DNA of 64,000 nucleotides from Desulfobulbaceae bacterium BRH_c16a (GTDB lineage: Bacteria > Desulfobacterota > Desulfobulbia > Desulfobulbales > Desulfocapsaceae). Position 1 is the first letter of the stretch. Every line of letters starts with the position of its first letter. Shown here one piece after another: positions 38,812-48,933 of this stretch. A program made the translations under genes and the position numbers. Under the pieces are notes generated by a model that was not told the DNA's origin, did no database searches, and saw only the letters and a program-made list of their open reading frames with translations. The stretch spans positions 1 to 64,000 of the forward strand of contig LADS01000002.1 of NCBI GenBank assembly GCA_000961725.1, written 5' to 3'.

Positions 38812-41547
38812 TTATCCGGTTCGATTGCGCCACCACTTTTCAACCGATATTACCGGCAGAATCGATGCTCCCACCAGGATCGCCAGGCCAAGATCGGCTG
38901 GCATAAGGGGCGACGAACCAAAGATGCTGTGCACAAACGGCGCAAAAATGAACGTCGCCTGCAGCAGCAGGACCACGGTAACGCCAAGAAATACGGCGGG
39001 ATTGCTGAACAGGCCGATCTTCAGTATCGATCCCTTCAGGCTTCGACAGTTCTGCAGGTAAAAAATCTGAAACATGATAACAGTGGTAACGGCCATGGTC
39101 TGGGCCTCGGCCATTGCGCGGTCCGCTGCCAGTCCGGCAGCCAGATTTCTCGAATACTCGAACTGAAACAAGCCAATAGCCCCCACCGTCATCAAAAAAG
39201 CGGCAATTACCGTTCGAAATATCACAAACCTTGTAAATACCGGTTCTTGCGGAGATCGCGGAGGACGCTGCATGACATCGGGTTCTTTCACCTCGAAGGC
39301 AAGAGGCAGGGCCAGGCTCACCGCCGCCACGAGGTTTATCCAGAGCAGCTGGACAGGCGACATCGGCAGGATCAACTCCTTGCCGACGGGGTCGAAAGGA
39401 AAGAATGCGACGGCGTAAATCAGAATGAACGCCAGGCCCAGGTTGGTGGGCAGCACGAACACCAGCGACTTGATGAGGTTGTCGTAGACCCGGCGGCCTT
39501 CCTCGACCGCTGCAACGATACTTGCAAAATTATCGTCGGTGAGGACTATGTCTGCCGATTCCTTCGAGACCGCCGTGCCGGTAATGCCCATTGCCACGCC
39601 GATATTCGACTGCTTGAGCGCGGGTGCGTCATTTACCCCGTCACCCGTCATCGCGACGACATGGCCTGAAGCCTGCAGCGCCCGAACAAGGCGCAGCTTG
39701 TGTTCGGGCGCCACCCGGGCAAAGACGTTGCTTTTCGCTGCGACCTCCTTCAATTCCTCATCCGAGACTTCCTGAATTTCCGCACCGGTGACGGCATTGT
39801 CGTCCGGGATAAGCCCCAGCTGTCTGCCGATGGCGGCAGCGGTGCCATGATGATCGCCCGTTATCATCTTGACGGTAATCCCCGCTGCGTGACAAGCCTG
39901 CACCGCGTCGATCGCTTCCGGGCGGGGCGGATCGATCATCCCCTGCAGACCGGCAAGCTCCATGGCGCCGGCGATACTCTCCATCTCCAGAGTCTCGACC
40001 GGACTCTCCAACCGTCTGACGGCAATCGCCAGCACCCGCATGCCGCGCGCCGCCATTGCCTCAACCTCCCGCAGCACTAAAGCCGAATCGATTGCCTTGC
40101 AGCAACGGAGCACCGCTTCGGGGGCACCTTTCATGATAATTTTCCGGGCTCCGACGGCATCGTGAAGAGTCGCCATGAATTGGTTTTCCGACTCGAATGG
40201 TATCACGGCGATCCTGGCGTATTTCTTCCGCGCCGCATCGACGTCCACCCCGAGTTTCAGTGCCGATGTGACCAAGGCCCCTTCGGTGGGATCGCCGCTC
40301 AGTGTCCACACGCCGCCGTCTTCGAAGACCACGGCGTCATTACAGAGCGCCCCGTACAGAAGCAGATCCCGCACCGCGTCGGGGAATTTCTCTATATTCC
40401 TGCCGTCTTGCCGCAACACCCCGGCAGGTTCGTAGCCCACCCCGGTGACATCGAATTCTCCATTCGGGGTCCAAAGAGCCTGGACGGTCATTTCATTGCG
40501 GGTCAGTGTCCCGGTCTTATCGGTGCAGATGGTTGTAGTGCTGCCCAAGGTCTCGACTGCCGGCAGTTTGCGGATGATCGCCCGACGCGCGGCCATGCGC
40601 TGCACGCCGATCGCAAGAGCGATAGTCACAATGGCCGGCAGGCCTTCCGGAATTGCCCCGACCGCCAGCGCGATCGCGAAAATCAGCGTGTCTTTAAAAG
40701 CAACTCCAAGGGCGACGTCTTGCGTCGAGAGACGCATCATGCCGACCACGACCATCACCACCGACACCGCCAGAACAAAAAAAGTAATAATCTTGCCTAT
40801 CGACTCGAGAGCCTTGGTGAGGGGGGTCTGGAGGTCGGTGACTTCTTTCAGCAGAGTCGAAATGCGGCCGAGTTCGGTCTTGTCCCCGGTCGCCACGACC
40901 ACGGCTGTGCCGGTGCCGTAGGTCACCAAGGTTCCGCTGAAACCAAGGCATAATCGATCGCCGATTCCGGCCTTCTCGTCAACGGCGGCCGGTGACTTCG
41001 ACACCGGTACCGATTCACCCGTCAGCGCCGCCTCGTCGATCTGCAGATTGCTGATCGTGACCAGCCGGACATCGGCCGGAACCCTGTCGCCTGAGGCAAG
41101 AAGGATAACGTCGCCGGGGACGAGATCTGCGACAGGCAGGTCGTTCCGCTTACCGTCGCGAATGACGGCCGCAATCTCGGGAACCATGTCGCTCAAGGCT
41201 TCAATAGCCTTCCCGGCGCGATATTCCTGAAAAAAACCTATAATCGTGTTGATCACGACGACTGCGAACACCACCGAACCGTCGGTGATTTTGCCCAATC
41301 CTATTGCCAGCCCGGCAGAGCCGATGAGAACCCAGATGAGCGGGTTGTTGATCTGCCGCCAAAGCAGTTGCAACGGACCGTCGCCGGAATGTCGCTGAAG
41401 AACGTTGGGACCGTGGACGGCGAGGCGTCGATTCGCCTCGTCGGTTGCCAGCCCGGACTCGGAGGATTCGAGTATTCGGAATGCATCCTCGGCCGCCATA
41501 TTGTGCCAGGCTGCTTCATCGTGCGCTGTCAGGGATTGATCTTGCAT
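38812..41547 (-). CDS. Cation-translocating P-type ATPase (P2A-like)
   Basis: CTDKTGTLTRNEMTVQ, MTGDGVNDAPALKQSNIGVAMG, 911 aa. Confidence 0.93.
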   Translation of the reverse strand: MQDQSLTAHDEAAWHNMAAEDAFRILESSESGLATDEANRRLAVHGPNVLQRHSGDGPLQLLWRQINNPLIWVLIGSAGLAIGLGKITDGSVVFAVVVINTIIGFFQEYRAGKAIEALSDMVPEIAAVIRDGKRNDLPVADLVPGDVILLASGDRVPADVRLVTISNLQIDEAALTGESVPVSKSPAAVDEKAGIGDRLCLGFSGTLVTYGTGTAVVVATGDKTELGRISTLLKEVTDLQTPLTKALESIGKIITFFVLAVSVVMVVVGMMRLSTQDVALGVAFKDTLIFAIALAVGAIPEGLPAIVTIALAIGVQRMAARRAIIRKLPAVETLGSTTTICTDKTGTLTRNEMTVQALWTPNGEFDVTGVGYEPAGVLRQDGRNIEKFPDAVRDLLLYGALCNDAVVFEDGGVWTLSGDPTEGALVTSALKLGVDVDAARKKYARIAVIPFESENQFMATLHDAVGARKIIMKGAPEAVLRCCKAIDSALVLREVEAMAARGMRVLAIAVRRLESPVETLEMESIAGAMELAGLQGMIDPPRPEAIDAVQACHAAGITVKMITGDHHGTAAAIGRQLGLIPDDNAVTGAEIQEVSDEELKEVAAKSNVFARVAPEHKLRLVRALQASGHVVAMTGDGVNDAPALKQSNIGVAMGITGTAVSKESADIVLTDDNFASIVAAVEEGRRVYDNLIKSLVFVLPTNLGLAFILIYAVAFFPFDPVGKELILPMSPVQLLWINLVAAVSLALPLAFEVKEPDVMQRPPRSPQEPVFTRFVIFRTVIAAFLMTVGAIGLFQFEYSRNLAAGLAADRAMAEAQTMAVTTVIMFQIFYLQNCRSLKGSILKIGLFSNPAVFLGVTVVLLLQATFIFAPFVHSIFGSSPLMPADLGLAILVGASILPVISVEKWWRNRTG

Positions 41548-41793
41548 GATACTCCTCGTTTCTTCCTAACAATTTATTTCGTCAGTGCATAATTACTCTT
41601 ACAGCACCACCTACGAGTCAGTCAATTATCTTCTCTTCATGTAACAGGATCAGCCGATACTTTCTGGACGCCATCCGTTTATTCGAGCAGGACATCGACT
41701 ATTTTCTTGCTGATGCAGCAAAAAATAAGGTAGTCATTGAAAATTACCAATAAAACATAAAACAACATTTATTTGTTATCTTATTTTTTGGTT

Positions 41794-42990
41794 ATGACGA
41801 CCCCTCCGTCTCTTGACAATCGAATAACCCCGCTCCTCGAGTTGAGCCGACAGGATGTGCCCTTACGTTTACGTCTTCAATCCCGGCAAGCTGCCGTTCT
41901 CCTTTTTTCCCCCTGGCTGTTGACCATTCTCCTCTTCCGTCCCCTGTTTCGCGACCAGCCGGTTACCATGCTGGGCCTTCTCCCCGGCCTGGCGGCAGCG
42001 CTCCACGTGCAATGGCATCTGTCATATCACCTGGCAACCAACCATCGCCGTTTCGAAGAAGACCGACTGTATTCCACTCTGGGGGCGGCCAACTGGATCA
42101 CCCTGCTTCGCGCATGCGCCGTAGTTACACTGGCCGGCTTCCTGCCCTTGGCCATCCAGCGGGATAATGGGCAGCTCTATCCCGATGCCCTGACCTGGGC
42201 GCCGGGTTTCATCTACCTCGGAATTTCCCTGACCGACCTGCTTGACGGTTTCGTTGCCAGGAGACAGGGACGCGAGACCGAACTCGGCAAACGACTGGAT
42301 ATCGTAACAGATGCGGCCGGACTGCTGGTTGCCTCGCTGCTGGCGGTGATTCTCATTCGGTTGCCGGTCTTCTCTCTTCTTGTGGGGCTTGCCTACTATC
42401 CGTTTATCTTCGGCATCTGGCTGCGGCAAAGACGCGCTCTTCCCGTGGTCGCCCTGCAATCGCGACCCTATGCGCGGATCATCGCCGGTTGCCAGATGGG
42501 CCTGGTGGGGATGGCGCTCCTGCCGATCTTTCATCCGGCGCTCACCTTCCTTGCCGCCTATATTGTCATGACACCGCTGCTGCTCGGTTTCTTAAGGGAC
42601 TGGCTGGTGGTGTCCTGCCGGGTGAAAACAGATGCCGGCCAGCAGGCAAGCCTGGACCTTTGCGCAAAATCCATGATGATGAAAGCGCCATTGGCGCTTC
42701 GTCTGGTTATTCTTACCGGCGGGATCGCAACGTTCTTTAACCCTAACGTTTACCAGGCTTCGCTGTCCTGGCAACTGGCCCACAGCTTCTGCTGTCTGCT
42801 GGCAGGCCTTGGTCTCATGGGTCGCAGCGCTGGTCTTGCCCTGGTCCTGATGATCGCCGTCAACCAATCGCCATTCGGGATAACTGCAATTTCAATGATT
42901 ACCTTCGGCACTGCCGCCGCACTGATGTTGACCGGCACCGGAACCATGTCACTCTGGGCTCCGGAAGACAGGATCCTCTACCGCAGATGA
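41794..42990 (+). CDS. CDP-alcohol phosphatidyltransferase family protein
   Basis: DLLDGFVARRQGRETELGKRLDIVTD matches the D-G-x2-A-R-x8-G-x3-D-x3-D signature. Confidence 0.83.
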   Translation: MTTPPSLDNRITPLLELSRQDVPLRLRLQSRQAAVLLFSPWLLTILLFRPLFRDQPVTMLGLLPGLAAALHVQWHLSYHLATNHRRFEEDRLYSTLGAANWITLLRACAVVTLAGFLPLAIQRDNGQLYPDALTWAPGFIYLGISLTDLLDGFVARRQGRETELGKRLDIVTDAAGLLVASLLAVILIRLPVFSLLVGLAYYPFIFGIWLRQRRALPVVALQSRPYARIIAGCQMGLVGMALLPIFHPALTFLAAYIVMTPLLLGFLRDWLVVSCRVKTDAGQQASLDLCAKSMMMKAPLALRLVILTGGIATFFNPNVYQASLSWQLAHSFCCLLAGLGLMGRSAGLALVLMIAVNQSPFGITAISMITFGTAAALMLTGTGTMSLWAPEDRILYRR

Positions 42991-43101
42991 AATATTTGAC
43001 TTGTTACAGGAAGGCCTGTAGAATCAACAAAGCGTTAGGGTTACCTGTCGGTGCAACCAGGCAATAGATCGAATTCCCTGAACCTCTTGCCAAAGGATCC
43101 C

Positions 43102-43830
43102 ATGGATAATTGCCGCAAGGAAGATTGGTTCGACCGGTTGCCGGTCCAATCCCAGGAATTCCTGGACCGTCATCACCGGCCGCTGGTCACTGTTTCCTAT
43201 GCCCAGAGCGTGGATGGCAGTATTGCAACCCGGAATCGTGAACAGCTGCAATTGAGCAGCCGCCAGTCGATGGTCCTGACCCATCGCATCCGCGCCGCCA
43301 GCGATGCCATCGTCATCGGTATCAACACCCTGCTGGCCGACAATCCCCTCCTGACAGTTCGCCTTGTCGAGGGGCCGAACCCCCAGCCGATCGTTCTCGA
43401 CAGTAATCTGCGTATCCCCTTGCAAGCCCGGCTCCTTGAACGTACCGACCGCCGATGCTGGCTGGCTTGTACCGACAACAACAATGCCGGGCGGATAAAC
43501 GGGATCGAAAATCGGGGCGCGGAAGTCATTCGCTGCCGCTGTGACCGCCTGGACAGGGTCGATCTGCCGAATCTGCTGCAACTGCTTGGCGAGAGAGGCA
43601 TCAGGAGTATTATGGTGGAAGGCGGCAGCCAGGTTATTACCAGTTTCATCGAGGCACGCCTGGTGGACAGGATGATCATCACTATCGTCCCCCGCCTGGT
43701 GGGGGGCCTTCCGGTATTCGATCGGCCGGCGGTGGGCATCGGTTCTCTGCTGCGGCTGAATCCTGTCACCTACCAGTCCTGCGGCCCGGATATCATCCTC
43801 TGGGCCCAGCCGCAATGGCAGGAAATATGA
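43102..43830 (+). CDS. RibD C-terminal (pyrimidine reductase / DHFR-like) domain protein
   Basis: PLVTVSYAQSVDGSIATRNRE, VGINTLLADNPLLTVR, MVEGGSQVITSFI. Confidence 0.85.
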   Translation: MDNCRKEDWFDRLPVQSQEFLDRHHRPLVTVSYAQSVDGSIATRNREQLQLSSRQSMVLTHRIRAASDAIVIGINTLLADNPLLTVRLVEGPNPQPIVLDSNLRIPLQARLLERTDRRCWLACTDNNNAGRINGIENRGAEVIRCRCDRLDRVDLPNLLQLLGERGIRSIMVEGGSQVITSFIEARLVDRMIITIVPRLVGGLPVFDRPAVGIGSLLRLNPVTYQSCGPDIILWAQPQWQEI

Positions 43831-44861
43831 GGCAGCATCGCCTGGAATTTTCAGAACCGGGGCGGGTCGTCATGAAAGTCGGGCCGGCGCCACGGCCTGG
43901 GGCGGATCAAGTCCTGGTGCGGACGCACTGTTCCGCCATCAGTCCGGGAACGGAGATGCTGGTGTACCGGGGGCGGTGGCCGCAAGGGGTCCCGGTGGAT
44001 GCCACCATCGGCGCCCTGGCGGGAGCTTTTGCCTATCCTCTTTCTTACGGCTACTGCACGGTCGGACGGGTGATCGCAAGCGGCACGGCCGTCTCGGACG
44101 ATTGGTCCGGCCGCCGGGTATTTGCCTTTCAGCCGCATCAGGACCTCTTCTGCGCCGCACCCGACACCCTCCATCCCATTCCCGAAGATCTGGACGATGA
44201 AACCGCTCTCTTTCTGCCCGGCATGGAGACCGCTGTCAACCTTTTGCTGGACGGGAGCCCCCTCATCGGCGAAAAGGTTGTCGTTGTCGGCCAGGGCATC
44301 ATCGGTCTCCTCACCACCGCCCTGCTCTCCCGTTTTCCCCTGGCCGAACTGGCGACCCTTGATGCTCACCCGCTGCGGCGCGAGGCATCCATCCGTCTCG
44401 GTGCAGGCGTCTGCTTCGATTCGGAGGATCCGGCCTCTTTCTTGAGCTTGGGCGGAGACCCCGGCCAAGGCGGCGAGGCGGATCTGGTGTACGAACTCTC
44501 GGGCAACCCGGCGGCGTTGAATACCGCTCTTGCCCTTACCCGCTTTAGCGGCCGGGTGGTGGTCGGTTCCTGGTACGGGGCGAAAAAGGCCGAGCTGGAG
44601 CTGGGAGCTTTTTTCCACCGCGGCCGGGTTTCGCTTATCAGCTCGCAGGTGAGCAGTATAGCCCCCGAGCTCACCGGCAGGTGGCGAAACAGCCGGCGCC
44701 TGCAGTTGGCCTGGGAGATGTTGCGTCAGGTTCGCCCGTCCGGCTGCATCAGCCACCGGTTCGCCCTGGCCGAGGCGTCTTCAGCCTATGCGCTTATCGA
44801 CCGCAGTCCGGGGGAGACGATTCAGGTCATCCTCGACCACCGCCAGGCGGACGAGATGTGA
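43827..44861 (+). CDS. Zinc-binding alcohol dehydrogenase-like protein (MDR superfamily)
   Basis: ISPGTEMLVYRG, VVVVGQGIIGLLTTALL Rossmann; ATGA overlap with upstream gene. Confidence 0.83.
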   Translation: MRQHRLEFSEPGRVVMKVGPAPRPGADQVLVRTHCSAISPGTEMLVYRGRWPQGVPVDATIGALAGAFAYPLSYGYCTVGRVIASGTAVSDDWSGRRVFAFQPHQDLFCAAPDTLHPIPEDLDDETALFLPGMETAVNLLLDGSPLIGEKVVVVGQGIIGLLTTALLSRFPLAELATLDAHPLRREASIRLGAGVCFDSEDPASFLSLGGDPGQGGEADLVYELSGNPAALNTALALTRFSGRVVVGSWYGAKKAELELGAFFHRGRVSLISSQVSSIAPELTGRWRNSRRLQLAWEMLRQVRPSGCISHRFALAEASSAYALIDRSPGETIQVILDHRQADEM

Positions 44862-44883
44862 GATAAAGCAAGGAGGAAAAATC

Positions 44884-45261
44884 ATGTACAGTCTTGGCGT
44901 ACGGCGCCAATTCAGCGCCCGGCATTACCTGATCGACGGCGATTGGGGCGAGGAAAACATCGAGCATTCCCATCTCTACCGGATGGAACTGGTCCTGCAT
45001 GGAAAGGAACTGGACCGTCATGGCTTTCTGGCCGACATTGTCGAGGTGGAGCGTCATCTGGATGATGTCACTGCCGGTTTCCGGGAAAAGACCTTTAATT
45101 CACTGCCCGCCTTTGCAGGCAGCAACCCCAGTATCGAACGACTTGCCGCCGTTCTCCATGACATTTTCAGAAAGAGATTCGAGTCTTTTCGCCTGGAGGC
45201 CATTACCGTCACCATCTGGGAGGACGACATCGCCTGGACCTCTTATCACGACACCCTCTGA
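44884..45261 (+). CDS. 6-pyruvoyl-tetrahydropterin synthase / QueD-like protein, non-canonical active site
   Basis: FSARHYLIDGDWGEENIEHSHLYRMELVLHG and VTIWEDDIAWTSY; zinc His positions retained, no Cys before HSH. Confidence 0.78.
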   Translation: MYSLGVRRQFSARHYLIDGDWGEENIEHSHLYRMELVLHGKELDRHGFLADIVEVERHLDDVTAGFREKTFNSLPAFAGSNPSIERLAAVLHDIFRKRFESFRLEAITVTIWEDDIAWTSYHDTL

Positions 45262-46367
45262 TGCGCATCGGCCTTGTCATCTACGGCAGTCCGGACACCC
45301 TCACCGGCGGCTACCTCTATGACCGGATCGTGACCAAACGGCTGCAACGGCTTGGCCACGAGGTGGAAGTGATCAGTCTGCCCTCCGGCTCGTATCCCAG
45401 ACGGCTGGCGCTGGCTTTCTCTCCGGGGCTTTGCCGCCGCCTGTCAGCCGGAAGGTTCGATGTCCTCCTTCAGGACGAACTCTGTCATCCGTCGCTTTTC
45501 CTGGTCAACAATCGGCTTCGCAAGCGGACAGGCCTGCTTCTGGTGGCCCTCGTCCATCACCTTTTCTGCGATGAACCGCGACATCGCCTGCAGACCATGC
45601 TTGCGGCGATGGTCGAACGTCGCTTTCTGGCCTCGGTCGACGGCTTTATCCACAACTCGGCAACCACAAGGAGAAAAGTGGCGTCGCTGATCGACCACAA
45701 CAAGCCCGAGGTTATCGCCTATCCGGCGGGAGACCGGTTCAGAGCCCCTCTTTCTGTAAGAGGTATCGGCAAACGGACTCACCGTCCCGGCCCTCTGGAG
45801 CTGCTCTTTCTGGGCATTGTGATCCCGAGAAAAGGTTTACTGCCGCTCCTTTCCGCACTGGCCGGAATCGACCGTGATGTCTGGCGTCTTTCTATAGCGG
45901 GAAGCCTCGACTTCGACCCTGCCCATGCCGCCGAGGCGCGACAGCTTGTCCGGCAACTTGGCCTTTCAGATTCTGTCCGGTTCCTTGGTCCTCTCGAAGA
46001 TGACGAACTGGTTAAAATCCTGAGCAACAGTCATATATTCTGCATGCCCTACGCCTATGAGGGCTTCGGTATCGCCATCCTCGAGGCCATGGCTTTCGGC
46101 CTGCCGGCGATTGGCTGCCGAAACGGCGCAGCGGGCGAAACCATCAGCCACGGCACAAACGGCTACTTGCTGGCCCCGGACGACTGTGCCGGCTTGAAGC
46201 CGCTGCTGGTCCGCCTGCACCGGGATCGTGAGAAGCTGCGGCGGCTTGCCCTTGCCGCCTGTGCGACCTTTGCCGGTCGTCCGAACTGGCAGGACAGCAC
46301 CGCAGCCATCGACAATTTTCTCAGGCAGATGAAGGGGGATGCCGATGCACAGGGAGAACTGCAATAA
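45261..46367 (+). CDS. Glycosyltransferase family 4
   Basis: GGYLYDRIVTKRLQRLGHEVEVI, EDDELVKILSNSHIFCMPYAYEGFGIAILEAMAFGLPAIGCRNGAAGETI; TGATG overlap with upstream stop. Confidence 0.88.
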   Translation: MRIGLVIYGSPDTLTGGYLYDRIVTKRLQRLGHEVEVISLPSGSYPRRLALAFSPGLCRRLSAGRFDVLLQDELCHPSLFLVNNRLRKRTGLLLVALVHHLFCDEPRHRLQTMLAAMVERRFLASVDGFIHNSATTRRKVASLIDHNKPEVIAYPAGDRFRAPLSVRGIGKRTHRPGPLELLFLGIVIPRKGLLPLLSALAGIDRDVWRLSIAGSLDFDPAHAAEARQLVRQLGLSDSVRFLGPLEDDELVKILSNSHIFCMPYAYEGFGIAILEAMAFGLPAIGCRNGAAGETISHGTNGYLLAPDDCAGLKPLLVRLHRDREKLRRLALAACATFAGRPNWQDSTAAIDNFLRQMKGDADAQGELQ

Positions 46368-47298
46368 AGCTCAAGCAGCGGTGGATAAAACCGGCAAGAG
46401 TTTTGCTCCCGACTATCTTGCCGCCAAGAAAACCATCGATGACCGGGCTCTCAATCATCATGTCTGGGAGACTCTTTGCCAGGCTCTGCCGCAGACCACC
46501 GGCAACGAGCCGGTAAACATCCTTGAAATCGGTGCCGGTATCGGCACCATGCTCGAACGAATCGTCGATTGGGGGTTGTTGACGAATGCGTCCACCTATG
46601 TGGCCACCGACAGCGATCCCGGGCAGCTCGGGGCGGCACGGAAATACCTTTCCCAGTGGGCGGGAAGACGGGGCCATGCCCTGTCCTGGCCGGAAGAACA
46701 TCGCGGCCGGCTGAGCACATCAAGGGCCGATATATCGGTGGCGCTCGACCTTGCCCGAGCTGAAGAGCTTGCGGACAAATCGGGTTCGCCGGGCCCGTTT
46801 CATCTGGTGATCGCCCATGCCGTGCTCGATCTGGTCGACTTTCCGGCCGTGCTGCCGCGACTCCTGTCACGGCTGACAAAAAACGGGCTTGGCTATTTCA
46901 CCTGCAACTTCGACGGTGAGACCGTCTTTCTCCCTGAATGTGAAGGTGACGCGGAAATTATACGGCGCTATCATGCCTCGATGGAGGCACGGCTGGCCGG
47001 GGCAAGCCATACCGGCCGGAGACTGCTGACGTTTCTGCAACGTCCTGGGCTGGAACTCCTGGCCGCCGGCAGTTCGGACTGGGTCATTCATCCCCGGTCC
47101 CATCGCTATGTAACGGATGAAGCCTTTTTCCTGCACGCCATTATCGAAACAGTGGAAAGGGAGCTTAAAAAAAACCGGCGGCTGCCGGGACTTGCCGCCT
47201 GGGCTCGTCTGCGGCACCGGCAGGTGGAAACCGGCGAGCTGTCTTTTCTGGCCAGGCATCTTGATCTTCTGGTTCGCCGCCATCCTTGCCTGTCATGA
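46345..47298 (+). CDS. Class I SAM-dependent methyltransferase
   Basis: VNILEIGAGIGTMLERI, FHLVIAHAVLDLVDFPAVLPRL. ORF start 46339 or 46345. Confidence 0.82.
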   Translation: MHRENCNKAQAAVDKTGKSFAPDYLAAKKTIDDRALNHHVWETLCQALPQTTGNEPVNILEIGAGIGTMLERIVDWGLLTNASTYVATDSDPGQLGAARKYLSQWAGRRGHALSWPEEHRGRLSTSRADISVALDLARAEELADKSGSPGPFHLVIAHAVLDLVDFPAVLPRLLSRLTKNGLGYFTCNFDGETVFLPECEGDAEIIRRYHASMEARLAGASHTGRRLLTFLQRPGLELLAAGSSDWVIHPRSHRYVTDEAFFLHAIIETVERELKKNRRLPGLAAWARLRHRQVETGELSFLARHLDLLVRRHPCLS

Positions 47299-48896
47299 AG
47301 CCCGGAAGACTCCGACTTTCATCGATGACAGGATTCCTGGCCGCCTTTGTCTTCCTCAGTGTTCTGCAGAACTTCGACTATCCGCCGGGCGATTCCTGGT
47401 CCTGGCGGCTGCTGCAACCGTCTATCGATGTCTGGTTGCTGCTCATCCTTCTCGCCATAGCGGCCAGCTGCGGCAAACTGACCCTTCGGGTGACCGTTCT
47501 CCTGGTATGGATACTCTTTCTGGCCCTGCGTTTGCTCCGCATCGGCGATACAGTCGTGCCCATGTACCTCAACCGGCCTTTCAACCTCTACATCGATTCC
47601 GGCTATCTCTTCGGACTCTACGACCTGCTCAAGACAACTTCCCCTCAGGGAAATTTCCTGCTGATGTCGTTAAGCGCACTGGCGATCATGCTGGGATTCG
47701 TGGCTTTAAGCTGGTACGCCTGGCAGGCGGCGGCCTGTAGTCTTGCAGACAAACGGCTCCGGATCTCAGTACTGGTCGTATCGAGCCTCATGGTCGGCGC
47801 AGCCTTTATCGGGAGGTGGCACCCGGCTGAAACGCCGGCCATTGTCCGTCTCGGCCGTGAGATCCTCTCCATCCGGCATCAGCTTGAAGAGCAACAGGCA
47901 ATTGTCGCCCTCATAAAGAAAACCATCCGGACCAGGGGAGCGGAACCGATCTCACTCAAAGGCCTGGAGGGTGCCGATGTCCTGCTGTTCATGGTCGAGT
48001 CCTATGGCCACATCGTCTTCAACCGGCCGGATTACCGACAGGCGATGGAGGCCACCATGACCGGCTTTGCCGAGGTCCTCGATCGGCATGGGTTCATGGC
48101 GGTCTCGTCCTACCTGGTGTCGCCGACCTACGGCGGCGCATCCTGGCTGGCTCATGCCACCTTGGAGTTTGGCCTGCGGGTGGAAAACGATCTCGAAAAG
48201 ACAGCGCTGCTGCGCTCTTCCCTGCCGCCGATTGCCTCTTCTTTCGACAAAAGCGGCTATCGTACGGTTTCGGTGATGCCCGGCACCCGCCTGGCGTTTC
48301 CGGAAGGAGCCTCTTACGAATATGAACAGGTCTATTATTCCTGGCATTTCGAGTATCGGGGTCCGGCTTTCGGCTGGGCACCCATGCCGGACCAGTTCGT
48401 GCTCGACTGGGTGCGTCGCCGCGAGTTCGCCAGGCGCGACCGGCCGTTCTTTATTCGCTACGTCCTGATCAGCAGCCACGCAGCCTTCAGTATCCAACCG
48501 CCATTGATTGCCGACTGGGACGCCATCGGCGACGGCAGTATCTACAATGACCGGCAGCCGGTCCATTATCCTGTGCACTGGCCCGATCTCAGAAACGCCG
48601 GGGAAGCATATCTTCGTTCTTTAGACTATGAATTTACTATCTTTGGCGACTACCTCGAACGGTATGTCGGCAGCGATACCCTGATCATCATCATGGGCGA
48701 TCACCAGCCCAATCTGCAGCTCACCGGCTCCGGCCGGCCCTGGTCCGTGCCGGTGCATATCATCAGCCGGAATCCCCGGTTGCTGGAACCGTTCCGCAAG
48801 CGGAACTACACGCCGGGTCTCATTCCCGCCCAACCGCTCCCCCATGCCGGGATGGAGACTTTTATGCCGGATTTTTTGCAGGACTTCAGCGAGTGA
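47295..48896 (+). CDS. Membrane alkaline-phosphatase-superfamily (sulfatase / LTA-synthase-like) protein
   Basis: N-terminal TMs; VLLFMVESYGH; IIIMGDHQPNLQ; ATGA overlap with methyltransferase. Confidence 0.8.
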   Translation: MKPGRLRLSSMTGFLAAFVFLSVLQNFDYPPGDSWSWRLLQPSIDVWLLLILLAIAASCGKLTLRVTVLLVWILFLALRLLRIGDTVVPMYLNRPFNLYIDSGYLFGLYDLLKTTSPQGNFLLMSLSALAIMLGFVALSWYAWQAAACSLADKRLRISVLVVSSLMVGAAFIGRWHPAETPAIVRLGREILSIRHQLEEQQAIVALIKKTIRTRGAEPISLKGLEGADVLLFMVESYGHIVFNRPDYRQAMEATMTGFAEVLDRHGFMAVSSYLVSPTYGGASWLAHATLEFGLRVENDLEKTALLRSSLPPIASSFDKSGYRTVSVMPGTRLAFPEGASYEYEQVYYSWHFEYRGPAFGWAPMPDQFVLDWVRRREFARRDRPFFIRYVLISSHAAFSIQPPLIADWDAIGDGSIYNDRQPVHYPVHWPDLRNAGEAYLRSLDYEFTIFGDYLERYVGSDTLIIIMGDHQPNLQLTGSGRPWSVPVHIISRNPRLLEPFRKRNYTPGLIPAQPLPHAGMETFMPDFLQDFSE

Positions 48897-48933
48897 TGCC
48901 CCAATGCCGAAAAGTGCAGCAAAACCAGAAGCT

